A DNA stretch of 38,094 bases from Planctomycetota bacterium (lineage in GTDB: Bacteria > Planctomycetota > Planctomycetia > Pirellulales > JADFKK01): NCBI GenBank assembly GCA_022564995.1, contig JADFKK010000036.1:1-38094 (forward strand), written 5' to 3'. Of this stretch, positions 22,704 to 30,923 are shown piece after piece; the stretch's first letter is position 1, and every line of letters starts with the position of its first letter. The position numbers were made by a program, and so were the translations under genes. Under the pieces are notes generated by a model, which ran no database searches, was not told the origin of the DNA, and saw only the letters and a list, made by a program, of their open reading frames with translations.

Positions 22704-23501
22704 TTAGATAGATTTTTGCCGATCGTTGCCAGTATCGCTATCACCTCTAGCTTCATCCAAGTCGCCGGCATCATCTAATTCCAGATCGCGAGGATGCAGC
22801 GACTCCATGGCGACTTGGAAGTCGGTGGTGTCGACAACGATTCGACCGTCGTGGAGCACCACCCATCGCCTGGCATGCCGCGCCACCTCTTGTTCGTGAG
22901 TCACCAAGATGATCGTGAGACCGCCGTCCTGGTTTAATTGGCTGAAAAGCTTCAAGACCTCGCGGCTTGTTTGCGAATCGAGATTGCCCGTCGGCTCGTC
23001 GGCCAGCAAGATCGACGGATCGTTCACCAGGGCGCGGGCGATGGCGACTCGTTGCTGTTGGCCGCCGGACAATTGGCTGGGGTAGTGAGCCGCGCGATCG
23101 CCGACACCAACGCGATCCAACAGTTCGGCCGCACGTTTCCGGCGATTCGTCGATGCGTCGTTGAAATACAAGAGGGGCAATTCGACATTTTCGATCGCCG
23201 GGGTACGCGCCAGCAGATTGAAGTTCTGGAAAACAAAGCCGATCTGTTGATTCCTGATCTCGGCGCGTTGGTCGCGCGACAGGGTCGAAACGTCCACGTC
23301 GTCCAGTCTGTAGCTGCCCCGCGTCGGTTGATCCAGGCAGCCGACAATGTTCATCAACGTCGACTTGCCCGACCCGGACGGTCCGATCAGCGCGATGTAC
23401 TCGCCGTGGTCGACCGTTAAACACGCCCCCCGCAACGCCTCAACGCTAACCTCCCCCAGCTCGTACACCTTGTCGACGTCACGAAGTTCAATCAGCGGCA
23501 T
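22704..23501 (-). CDS. ABC transporter ATP-binding subunit, MacB/LolD type
   Basis: 265 residues from ATG 23501; a TTG at 23513 is less likely, and neither has a clear ribosome site. All motifs are present: Walker [10 protein letters not shown] (40-48), Q-loop Gln92, the family-typical FVFQNFNLL, signature LSGGQ (144-148), Walker B ILLADEP (164-170) with TGNLDS, and His202. The sequence pattern ([31 protein letters not shown]) is that of the MacB/LolD/FtsE group, which couples to FtsX-like permeases in lipoprotein release or tripartite export. The C-terminal 45 residues form an acidic tail ([18 protein letters not shown]). The gene precedes tolC-like 20658-22610, but no adaptor (MacA/HlyD) or permease gene is present on either side. 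Confidence 0.93.
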   Translation of the reverse strand: MPLIELRDVDKVYELGEVSVEALRGACLTVDHGEYIALIGPSGSGKSTLMNIVGCLDQPTRGSYRLDDVDVSTLSRDQRAEIRNQQIGFVFQNFNLLARTPAIENVELPLLYFNDASTNRRKRAAELLDRVGVGDRAAHYPSQLSGGQQQRVAIARALVNDPSILLADEPTGNLDSQTSREVLKLFSQLNQDGGLTIILVTHEQEVARHARRWVVLHDGRIVVDTTDFQVAMESLHPRDLELDDAGDLDEARGDSDTGNDRQKSI

Positions 23502-23650
23502 AATGTTTGGCAAGCTGTGTAGAGGTAGTAAGGAAACTGCAGAATTTCGTGGCGGACAGCAGGCGTGTTATTCAAAGGCCGTCATTCTGCGGCGACGGGA
23601 ACAAGATCAACGCGGACGTCGAATCAGCGACTGCGGCAGAGTGTGTAAAT

Positions 23651-25183
23651 CTAAGGCGACTTTTGTGCCGAGCCAGCCTGTTTATAGCCCTTTGGGGTTT
23701 TCCGTGGCGTCGGTTCCGGTGGCGTGACTCCGGCGGCGAGCATCACCCGGTGAATCGCGGCGACGGTTTCGGCCGACGGTTTGAAATTGCCGGGCCGATG
23801 ACCTTCGGCGATCAGCAGGGGCGTCCAACCAGATTTATTCTTGCGATTCCAAACTTCGATCTTGGCGCCCCGTTCGGCGAGCAACTGCACGACCTTGGGG
23901 AAGCTCTTATAGGCGGCCCCGTGCATCGCGGTTTCACCACGTTTGTCGACCGCGTTCACGTCCCCGCCAAGTTTCAATGCCAGCTTGACCGCCGCGATGG
24001 CTTCCTGCTCGGTGCCTGCCTCTTCGACGGGAGCTCGCGTGCCGACTCCCGCGGCCATCATCAGCGGGGTGCAGCCGTCCGCCTTTGCCAGCAGCGGATC
24101 GGCGCCCAATTCGACCAACAGCTTCATGAAGGGAACGTCCGCCGTTTTGGCGGCCATCAGCAGCGGCGTCGCGCCGGTTTTGTTGATGTGGCCCCATCTC
24201 GATTTCCCCTTCTTCAACTGCGTGTTCACCTTCGCTCCGTGGGCCACAAGTTTTCGAACGAACTGAAGACTGCTCAGATTTCCGGACCCCAGCGGGGCGG
24301 GGTCACCGTCGGGGCCGTCGCCGCGGTTCGGTTTGCGGACCCACACCATGACATGCAGCGGCGTGAAACCGCTACGCTGGTCGTTCGGATCGGCGCCGGC
24401 CGCCAGCAGAGCAACCGCCAGATCGAAATGACCGTTCTCGACGGCCAGCACCAGCGGGCTCGTCCCCGTCCTCGGCGCCTTGCCGGCGGGTTTTCGGGGC
24501 CGCATGACTCCGTTCACCTCGGCGCCGGCCTTCAGCAGGACTTGCACGACGTCGCCCCTGCCTTCGCGAACGGCAAAGAACAGCGGCGTAAACCCGGAAT
24601 CCAAAGGCGATTGAAAATCGGCTCCTGCCTTGATGAGCGTCTCGACCACCTTCGCATGCCCGTCGGCCGCTGCCCACATCAGGGCCGTCTGCCGCTTCCA
24701 TTCCCTTGCGTTCACCTTAGCGCCGCGAGCGAGTAGCGACTTAACGGGGCCAAGCTTGCCCGTCCGCGCGGCGGTCATCAAAACGGTTTCGCCTCCACGC
24801 AGGGCCGTATTCGGGTCGGCGCCTGCCTTGAGCATCAAATCGACCATCGCGGCGTTTCCATTCGTACAGGCCAGCGAGAGCGGCGTCACACCGTAGCGAT
24901 TCGCGGCTTTCACGTCGGCCCCGGCATCGATCAGGAGCTGTGTTGTCGCGAGATCGTCGTGGTAGGCCGCCCAATGAAGCGCCGTCATTCCGTCGACCTG
25001 ACGCTGGTTCACGTCGACGCGCCTTTTGAGGAGCGAGCGGACCGTCGCGACGTCTTTCTTTTCTGCCGCATCGGCGAGCGGCGCGTCATCGGCCGCCACA
25101 ACGCTAGATGCGGAGAGCAGGCAAGCCAATGCAAACATTGCAAGGAGAATCGGCCAGTATTGCTTACCGCTTATCGGTGCCAT
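23651..25183 (-). CDS. Secreted ankyrin-repeat protein
   Basis: 510 residues from ATG 25183. A signal peptide (WPILLAMFALACLLSASSVVAA) is followed by about ten ankyrin repeats, for example DGMTALHWAAYHDDLATTQLLIDAGADV, GVTPLSLACTNGNAAMVDLMLKAGADP and TALMWAAADGHAKVVETLIKAGADF. Inserts between later repeats (GKAPRTGTSP, VRKPNRGDGPDGDPAP) break the strict 33-residue period. The C-terminus is Pro/Lys-rich (PPEPTPRKTPKGYK). A longer frame from 25360 includes residues encoded by palindromic repeats and should not be taken as native. Secreted ankyrin proteins often sit beside DUF1552/DUF1592 genes in planctomycetes, as here; the shared role is unknown. Confidence 0.88.
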   Translation of the reverse strand: MAPISGKQYWPILLAMFALACLLSASSVVAADDAPLADAAEKKDVATVRSLLKRRVDVNQRQVDGMTALHWAAYHDDLATTQLLIDAGADVKAANRYGVTPLSLACTNGNAAMVDLMLKAGADPNTALRGGETVLMTAARTGKLGPVKSLLARGAKVNAREWKRQTALMWAAADGHAKVVETLIKAGADFQSPLDSGFTPLFFAVREGRGDVVQVLLKAGAEVNGVMRPRKPAGKAPRTGTSPLVLAVENGHFDLAVALLAAGADPNDQRSGFTPLHVMVWVRKPNRGDGPDGDPAPLGSGNLSSLQFVRKLVAHGAKVNTQLKKGKSRWGHINKTGATPLLMAAKTADVPFMKLLVELGADPLLAKADGCTPLMMAAGVGTRAPVEEAGTEQEAIAAVKLALKLGGDVNAVDKRGETAMHGAAYKSFPKVVQLLAERGAKIEVWNRKNKSGWTPLLIAEGHRPGNFKPSAETVAAIHRVMLAAGVTPPEPTPRKTPKGYKQAGSAQKSP

Positions 25184-25220
25184 CGCCAACCGGTTCCATC
25201 GCGAACTGGTGCTCCCAAAA

Positions 25221-25432
25221 AAGCCGGCTGAAGCCGGCTTGACGCAAGCTGGAGTCGGTGGCTCTCCAATCCACCAGCTAAAGCTGGTGGCTAACGGGGG
25301 AGCCGGCTGAAGCCGGCCTTCTGTCTCGATCGAAGCGGCAACGCTTTTGAGGGCATTCATGTCAGATCATTTCTTGATTCTGATTTTCGGCGTCATAAAC
25401 CAGATGGTCGACTCTTGCCGGCTTTAGCCGGC
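25221..25432. repeat. Array of four palindromes (family C)
   Basis: Four hairpins: 25221-25240 (AAGCCGGCT/AGCCGGCTT), 25271-25290 (CCACCAGCT/AGCTGGTGG), about 25302-25318 (GCCGGCT/AGCCGGC) and 25417-25432 (GCCGGCT/AGCCGGC). Three share GCCGGCT-NN-AGCCGGC. Unlike families A, B, D, E and F they lack an adjacent GTAG, though the core resembles family B. They fill the gap between the DUF1552 gene and the ankyrin gene and may reduce read-through. Confidence 0.75.
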
Positions 25433-25458
25433 TTCTCGTCTCATCACCTTGAATCCCA

Positions 25459-26805
25459 TTACATCGATAGAGGTGTAAACAAATCGTCCACCTTGCCCTG
25501 GCTGTCGGCGAACGAATCGAGCCGAACGCCCACTTTGTCGAGCAGCGTGAGGTGCAGATCGGCCAACCGTGTCGGTTTGTCACACGTGATGTGGCGCCCA
25601 CCGCGCAAGTTGCCCGCGGCGCCGCCGGCCACAAGAATCGGCAGGTTCGTATGGTCGTGGACGTTGGGATTGCCCATGCCGCTGCCGTACAAATAGAGCG
25701 AATGGTCCAGCAGCGTGCCGTTGCCTTCGGGCGTCGACTTCAGCTTCTTCAAGAAGTAAGCGAACAACGACACGTGAAACCGATTGATGAGAGCCACCTT
25801 GGCAATTTTCTTCGGGTCGTTACCGTGATGCGTGAGCGGATGATGCGGATCGGACACGCCAATCTCGGGGTAGGTGCGATTGCTGGTCTCGCGGGCAAGC
25901 TGGAACGTAATCACCCGGGTCACATCCCCCTGCAGCGCCAACACCTGCAAGTCAAACATGAGGCGAGCGTGGTCGGCGTAGGCAGCCGGGACTCCGAGGG
26001 GACGATCCAGATCGGGCAGCGGATGGTCGAGGGTCTTGGCCCCGGCCTGTTGAATCCGCCGCTCCACCTCGCGGACGCTGTCGAGATATTGGCTCACCTT
26101 CGCGCGGTCTGCCGAGCCCAGCTCGCGCTTCAATCGGGCCAAGTCTTCGCTGACCGAATCGAGCAGGCTGGCGCGTTGCTTCAGAGCGGCGCGTCGATCC
26201 GCCGGGCTGCCGCCTTCGCCAAACAGGTTCTCGAATACGATTCGCGGATGCGCCTCCGACGGAAGCGGCGTCGTCGGCGACGACCACGAAAGGTTGTTTT
26301 GATACACACAAGCGTAGCCATTGTCGCACTGGCCGACCGTCGAGAGCAAATCCATCGACAGCTCGAGCGACGGCAATTGCGTTTCCTGGCCGATTTTTTT
26401 CGCGGCGATCTGATCGACGGTCGTTCCAAGATGATAGTCGCTGCTCTCGGTCAGCTTGGCTTTGGCGGCGCTCAGAAAAGAGGCGTTGGAGGTCGCGTGC
26501 GTGCCGGGATACGCGCTGGGCAGCTCCATGTTGGTGATCACCACGACGTAATCCTTGACCGGCGCGAGCGGGCTGAGCGAGGGAGAAAGTTTGTCGAGCG
26601 TTTTGCCGGGCGGCGTCCAACGCGACACGTCGCTTCCCATCGGCATGTAAACGAAACCGAGCCGGCGAAGGCGGGCCGGGGCGGCCGGCGTCGCGGCCAG
26701 CGCGGTCATCGCCGGAACCATCGCGTCGAGCAGCGGCAGCGCCAGCGTAGTTCCTAATCCCCGCAGGAAAGTTCGTCGCGGCAAAGCCTTTTTCGAGATA
26801 AACAT
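25459..26805 (-). CDS. DUF1552 family protein with Tat signal
   Basis: 448 residues, full length for the DUF1552 family. The N-terminus PRRTFLRGLGTTLALPLLDAM carries a twin-arginine motif (Arg10-Arg11-x-Phe-Leu), so it is exported folded. Family features follow: RLGFVYMPMGSDVSRWTP, then HATSNASFLS, YDSR-like segments, HHPLTHHGNDPKKI (histidine-rich, possible metal site) and LYLYGSGMGNPNVHDHTNLPIL near the end, which resembles the alkaline-phosphatase-like fold of DUF1501 relatives. The reaction is unknown. Its ATG shares one base with the stop of the DUF1592 gene (TGATG), so the two are translationally coupled. This gene pair is a well-known planctomycete arrangement. Confidence 0.92.
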   Translation of the reverse strand: MFISKKALPRRTFLRGLGTTLALPLLDAMVPAMTALAATPAAPARLRRLGFVYMPMGSDVSRWTPPGKTLDKLSPSLSPLAPVKDYVVVITNMELPSAYPGTHATSNASFLSAAKAKLTESSDYHLGTTVDQIAAKKIGQETQLPSLELSMDLLSTVGQCDNGYACVYQNNLSWSSPTTPLPSEAHPRIVFENLFGEGGSPADRRAALKQRASLLDSVSEDLARLKRELGSADRAKVSQYLDSVREVERRIQQAGAKTLDHPLPDLDRPLGVPAAYADHARLMFDLQVLALQGDVTRVITFQLARETSNRTYPEIGVSDPHHPLTHHGNDPKKIAKVALINRFHVSLFAYFLKKLKSTPEGNGTLLDHSLYLYGSGMGNPNVHDHTNLPILVAGGAAGNLRGGRHITCDKPTRLADLHLTLLDKVGVRLDSFADSQGKVDDLFTPLSM

Positions 26806-29183
26806 CAGTTCGATCTCCGCATCTGAAACGGTGTGCTGGTCGCGATGCCCACGATCAGCGATGAGAAGCGATAGTCTTTCGTTCGAGCGTCTCTGAGGAT
26901 TTTCCGAATCGCCGGGGCGTCGTAGTGTTCGACTCCCCGCCCCAAGGCAAACGTCAGCAGTTTTTCGACCATCGTGCCGACAAACATCTCGGGGCGATTG
27001 AGCAGCCCCTTTTCAAGCCCCGAAACGCCTTTGAAGCGGCTGCCGTCGGGAAGGCCGCCGGAGACATCAACCGGCTTGCCGGCTTCGTTGTCTCGCCAGC
27101 GGCCGACGGCGTCGAAGTTCTCCAGCGCGAAGCCGACCGGATCGATTCGATCGTGGCAACTCGCGCAGGCCGCATTGGCCCGGTGCTCCGCCAGCCGCTC
27201 GCGAACTGAAAGATTCGTGGCCACCGTGTTGTCTTTCAGCGCCGGCACGTTCGCGGGCGGTGGCGGCGGCGGCGTTCCCAGCAGATTCTCCAAAACCCAA
27301 TGACCGCGAATTACGGGCGAGGTCCTCGTGGCATACGACGTTACGCTCAGAATGCTGCCGTGTCGAAGCAGTCCGCCGCGCTTGCTGCTCTCATCGAGCG
27401 AAACGCGGCGGAAGCGGCTGCCGTAGATGTACCCAATCCCATAGTGCCGCGCGAGGCGTCCGTTGAGATACGTGTAATCGGCCTTGAGCAGATCGAGCAC
27501 GCTGCGATCCTCGCGCAAGATGCTCTCGAAAAACAGCTCCGTTTCTTGGCGGAAAGCCTGCCGGAGATTGTCGTCGAAATCGGGAAACAAACGCACATCG
27601 GGGGTCATCGACTCCAGGTTGCGCAGATACAGCCACTGCCCGGCAAAGTTGGTCACCAAATTTCGCGAACGCCCGTCGGAGAGCATCCGTCGTACCTGAT
27701 GTTCGAGCACCTTCGGCTTGTGAAGCTCGCCGCGGATAGCCACGTCGAGCAGTTCGTCGTCGGGAATGCTGCTCCAAAGAAAGAACGACAGACGCGAGGC
27801 AAGCTCCAGATCGCTGATGCGATAGGCCGCCTTCGGAGCCACTCCTTTCGGATCGCGCTCGATGCGCAGCAGGAAACTCGGATTGACCAACACGGAGCTT
27901 AAGGCCAATTCGATGCCCGCGTCAAAATCTCCGGCAACGCGTGCCTGACGAAAAAACTTCAGCGGAGTTTTCAGGTCCGTTTCGTCAACCGGCCGCCGAT
28001 ACGCACGGCGCATCAGCGTGGTGAGGATCTTTTTCGCACAGGCTTCCTCTTCCGCCGGTTTCGTCGGCGTGCAAACGAAAATCTTTCGTCGAGAGGGCGT
28101 GTCCCCCGACCCGGTCGCGGAATACGGGCCGGTGATCGAAATCTGATACACGGCCGGCGAGATGCGCGGGTGCCGGTGCATGTTGAAGTGGGCGTCGTAG
28201 GGCTGACGTTTCGTTTCGAGTAACGACGAAGGGTTCTTGAGAAACGTCACGCCGAGTTGATGCGGACCGGCGGTGACCGAGATGCGGACCTTCAGCTTGG
28301 CGTCGACCAGGGCGTGGTTTTTGTCTCGCGGCGGCCTGACGGTAAACAGCCCCACGCGCCGCCGGTCCAACAGCAATTCCAACTCGTGCGGCCCGCTGAG
28401 CCCTTCCACTTCCTCGTTGCGGTCGCGGGCCAGCCGGATTTGCACGTCGTACTCGCCGTCTTGCCGAAAGGTGTACGGAATCAACGCTCCGCCGCGCGTG
28501 CCGATCGGCAATCCTTCGACGTGTTCCTCCTGGGTGAAATCGGCCCGCAGCCGAATCGTATCGCCGCCCGGCGAACGTCGCGGGCGCCCGATCGCCAGGC
28601 TGCTGATCTTCTGCGCGGCGGAGATGTAGCGGCTGAGCAGTGTCGGCGAGAGATTCGCGACGGTCACGTTGTCAAATCCATGACTCGACTCGTCGGCCGG
28701 CAGCAGCCCCCGCGCGTCGACGTCGAGCGCCAACAGATCGCGGATGGCGTTCTGATATTCGGTTCGGTTCAGACGCCGCATCGTATCGGTGCGGCCCGGG
28801 TTAGGGCGTTTGGCGGCTGCCCTGTCCAGCGAAGCTTCCAACGCCGACAAAGCGGCGCGATAGCTGTCTTCCTTGGGTCGCGGCTCGTCAAGTGGCGGCA
28901 TCTGGCGCGCGCGAAGTTTTCGCACGACCTTTTCCCAAATTTCCGAGCGCCGAATGACGTCTTCCGGGGTCACGTTACTGAGGTCGATTCCTCCCGTCTT
29001 GTCGTCCGCGTTATGGCAGTCGACGCAATGCTGTTCCACAAACTCGTTGACAACAGCTTTCTTTCGCGAGACCGCTTGCGAAGCCGGACGACCGGGCGGT
29101 TTTTGCGCTTCGATCACGGCGACGCCGCCTACGACGAGCGCCATCGATGCGAAAAGAAGGACAGACATGACCCGGCAACGCAT
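26805..29183 (-). CDS. DUF1592-family planctomycete cytochrome-like protein (PSD multidomain)
   Basis: 792 residues from ATG 29183, fixed by GGAGG seven bases upstream; codons at 29210 and 29168 are alternatives. A signal or anchor (VLLFASMALVVGGVAVI) is followed by a cytochrome c-like site, Cys53-Val-Asp-Cys56-His57, with MPP near 95. Next come, in order, the DUF1587 segment (RRLNRTEYQNAIRDLLALDVD), a beta-rich carbohydrate-binding-like domain (about 200-330), DUF1595, DUF1592 (LASRLSFFLWSSIPDDELL), DUF1588 (RGGLLRHGSILSVTSYATRTSPVIRG, with CASCHDRIDPVGFALENFD) and DUF1585 at the end (LLTFALGRGVEHYD). The second CxxCH (CASCH) may bind another heme. The function is not established; oxidative attack on polymers has been suggested for such genes. 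It is the first gene of the pair. Confidence 0.93.
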   Translation of the reverse strand: MRCRVMSVLLFASMALVVGGVAVIEAQKPPGRPASQAVSRKKAVVNEFVEQHCVDCHNADDKTGGIDLSNVTPEDVIRRSEIWEKVVRKLRARQMPPLDEPRPKEDSYRAALSALEASLDRAAAKRPNPGRTDTMRRLNRTEYQNAIRDLLALDVDARGLLPADESSHGFDNVTVANLSPTLLSRYISAAQKISSLAIGRPRRSPGGDTIRLRADFTQEEHVEGLPIGTRGGALIPYTFRQDGEYDVQIRLARDRNEEVEGLSGPHELELLLDRRRVGLFTVRPPRDKNHALVDAKLKVRISVTAGPHQLGVTFLKNPSSLLETKRQPYDAHFNMHRHPRISPAVYQISITGPYSATGSGDTPSRRKIFVCTPTKPAEEEACAKKILTTLMRRAYRRPVDETDLKTPLKFFRQARVAGDFDAGIELALSSVLVNPSFLLRIERDPKGVAPKAAYRISDLELASRLSFFLWSSIPDDELLDVAIRGELHKPKVLEHQVRRMLSDGRSRNLVTNFAGQWLYLRNLESMTPDVRLFPDFDDNLRQAFRQETELFFESILREDRSVLDLLKADYTYLNGRLARHYGIGYIYGSRFRRVSLDESSKRGGLLRHGSILSVTSYATRTSPVIRGHWVLENLLGTPPPPPPANVPALKDNTVATNLSVRERLAEHRANAACASCHDRIDPVGFALENFDAVGRWRDNEAGKPVDVSGGLPDGSRFKGVSGLEKGLLNRPEMFVGTMVEKLLTFALGRGVEHYDAPAIRKILRDARTKDYRFSSLIVGIATSTPFQMRRSN

Positions 29184-29212
29184 ACGGACACCTCCACGAG
29201 AACTATGCATCT

Positions 29213-29241
29213 ATTGTATTCCCTTCGATCTGTACGCGAAA
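29213..29241 (-). promoter_or_regulatory. Weak promoter candidate for the DUF1592/DUF1552 pair
   Basis: On the minus strand TACAAT (29218-29213) is a good -10 hexamer 29 bases upstream of the ATG. Seventeen bases further up the -35 position reads TTTCGC, a poor match. A start here would give a leader of about 20 bases that includes the ribosome site. Confidence 0.3.
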
Positions 29242-29361
29242 CCTCGGCGACAACGGATACTGGCAGCCGTGCTGTCCGCCAAGACATTCTGCACTTTTCT
29301 GCGTGAGTTCTCGCCATTCTCTCATGCCGCACTGGGAGATTCAAGGAGTTTCCGGCCGAGT

Positions 29362-30101
29362 TTACTCCGTGAGCCGCAGGAGTGATGATGGAGTCATGAC
29401 TTCCCCTAAGTCCGCTGCGCGGTGGTGGATAATACGATGGTTTGAGTGCCTGTCCTTCCTAAAAACTCTGGCCGGGCGAAAGCCGTGCCGGTTGCTGGTG
29501 AACACAATCCGCCCGCCGGGCAGCGGAAAGAGCCCCATGTTGACCACGCCGTAGTCGATGTACGAGCGGCCTTTCTCGTTGGCCCGATAGTTCGACGACC
29601 AGCGGGCGGCGCCGCGATTAGGCGAGAACATCTGATTGGTCAGCCGCACGATCTTCCGCGTCTTCAGATGAATCTTAAAGATGTCGGCGCCCTCGCGCGG
29701 CGGGTTCCACGGGCTGCACTTGACCAGGTTGTAAATGTAAACGTAATAACACCACTCGGCGTCGAACGAAATCACCGGATCGGTCACCGCCCCTTTGCCG
29801 CCGGTGACCAGCAGTTCTTCCTTCCCGTCCGGATGCAGCAACATCAAATCGGCCCCCGGCTCCATCGTGACCGGCTGCGAGAAGTCGGTGTGATATACCG
29901 CTTGTGGATTTTGTCACCGGCGCGTTGCGCCCGCACATAGACAATGTCGTAATCGTATTTGATCGATTGGTCGGTCGAGATGTGCGGGATGGTGATGTTA
30001 ATGTCGTCCGGGAACAGCGGCTCCGCGGCGGGGACGATGCCGGCGAGCCACGAGAGAAGGACCGCGGACAAAACAACAGCCATCAACGGGCGAAAAAACA
30101 T
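29362..30101 (-). pseudogene. Frameshifted and truncated beta-propeller protein (PD40/hydrazine synthase alpha-like)
   Basis: The first frame (from ATG 30101) has a signal peptide (VLSAVLLSWLAGIVPAAE) and PDDINITIPHISTDQSIKYD, then loses homology after HKRY. The second frame picks up at TDFSQPVTMEPGADLMLLHP, so an indel lies near 29890-29900. It continues through AVTDPVISFDAEWCYYVYI, ADIFKIHLKTRKIVRLTNQ and GGRIVFTSNRHGFRP, the blades of TolB/PD40-like propellers seen in large planctomycete proteins that resemble the hydrazine synthase alpha subunit. After FRPAR the homology stops and the frame runs out over unrelated sequence to 29362. A full relative would be several times longer, so most of the gene is gone. 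Only a small N-terminal part remains. Confidence 0.75.
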
Positions 30102-30184
30102 AGCGGGCTCTTCGCGTGAGGAGGCGATGGGTGAAATCCGGCGAAATTCGATTGTACTCGCGGGGCGAACTCATCAACCAGGAT

Positions 30185-30780
30185 TCACATCGTGTTCCGC
30201 CGTAACGGCGGGAGGGGGCTAGGAGTCGGGGGCTGGGGGCTAGGAAAACGCCGAACTGGCTCCGCCCTCCGCTCTCTGATCTGTGCCCTCTTTTTGCAAA
30301 CGCGGTGGGCCGTTTTTTGCATAATTCGCTCCGGCAAATCGCCAACTCCTTTCGCCCTAACCACTTGCGAGTTTTGCCTTATTGCTTTTTGCAGCGAAAA
30401 CGGCGTTTTCGTCGTTTTTTCGCACAATTCGGCCCCTTTTTGCAACAGCGGGTGTCGCTCTATCAACAGGCCCGGCGCGCCGATTCCCCGCGTTTCCTCG
30501 TCCGCTTTCCGCTTTCCCCTTTCCGCTTTTGCAAACCGGTTCCACCACCCGGAGGCCCAATTATGCAAAAACCCAACTTCACCGGGCGTGTTGCATGATT
30601 CTATTTGTGCAAACACCCCCATTGCAAAATCCCCACCGGCGCTGCGTTCAACCCCCGCGATTTCCCGTTTCAAATCCCAAATCCCAAACTGCAAGTCCAT
30701 CCCGCCATCCGGGGGCCAAAATCCGCAGAATCGCCTTTTGCATAATTCCCAACCCCATGTAGGAGGCGTCTCCGACGAAG
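30185..30780. repeat. Noncoding low-complexity region with clustered TTTTTGCA motifs
   Basis: It opens with G-rich near-repeats (GGGGGCTAGG, GGGGGCTGGGGGCTAGG, 30211-30245). From 30291 to 30750 the motif TTTTTGCA, often followed by TAATT, recurs about ten times on both strands: clear copies at 30291, 30313, 30385, 30435 and 30735, and inverted at 30560. Between them are pyrimidine tracts (CCGCTTTCCGCTTTCCCC). Long frames on either strand here are low in complexity with no domain, signal or ribosome site, and I regard them as noncoding. The region separates the propeller pseudogene from the giant surface-protein gene. Confidence 0.6.
30759..30777 (+). repeat. GTAG palindrome, family F, copy 3
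   Basis: GTAGGAGGCGTCTCCGACG, with stem CGTC/GACG around TCC. It shares GTAGGAGGCG with the copies at 1284-1309 and 4550-4574, and lies 43 bases before the -35 of the giant gene's promoter. Confidence 0.6.
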
Positions 30781-30819
30781 GCCCTCCGCTCTCTGCGTTT
30801 TTCCACTTTCCGGTCTTTC

Positions 30820-30848
30820 GTGACAAAGTTCGATTGCGCGGGTAGAAT
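30820..30848 (+). promoter_or_regulatory. Probable sigma-70 type promoter of the giant surface-protein gene
   Basis: GTGACA (30820-30825) and TAGAAT (30843-30848) are separated by exactly 17 bases; each differs from consensus at one position. Transcription would start near 30855, leaving a leader of about 70 bases before ATG 30924. No operator is evident. Confidence 0.55.
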
Positions 30849-30923
30849 GGTGGCTGGTTGTTGGGGTGGGCAAGGCCCCGGCGCCGGAATCTTCTGCTTG
30901 ACAGCAACCGTCTGAAAGCTCCC

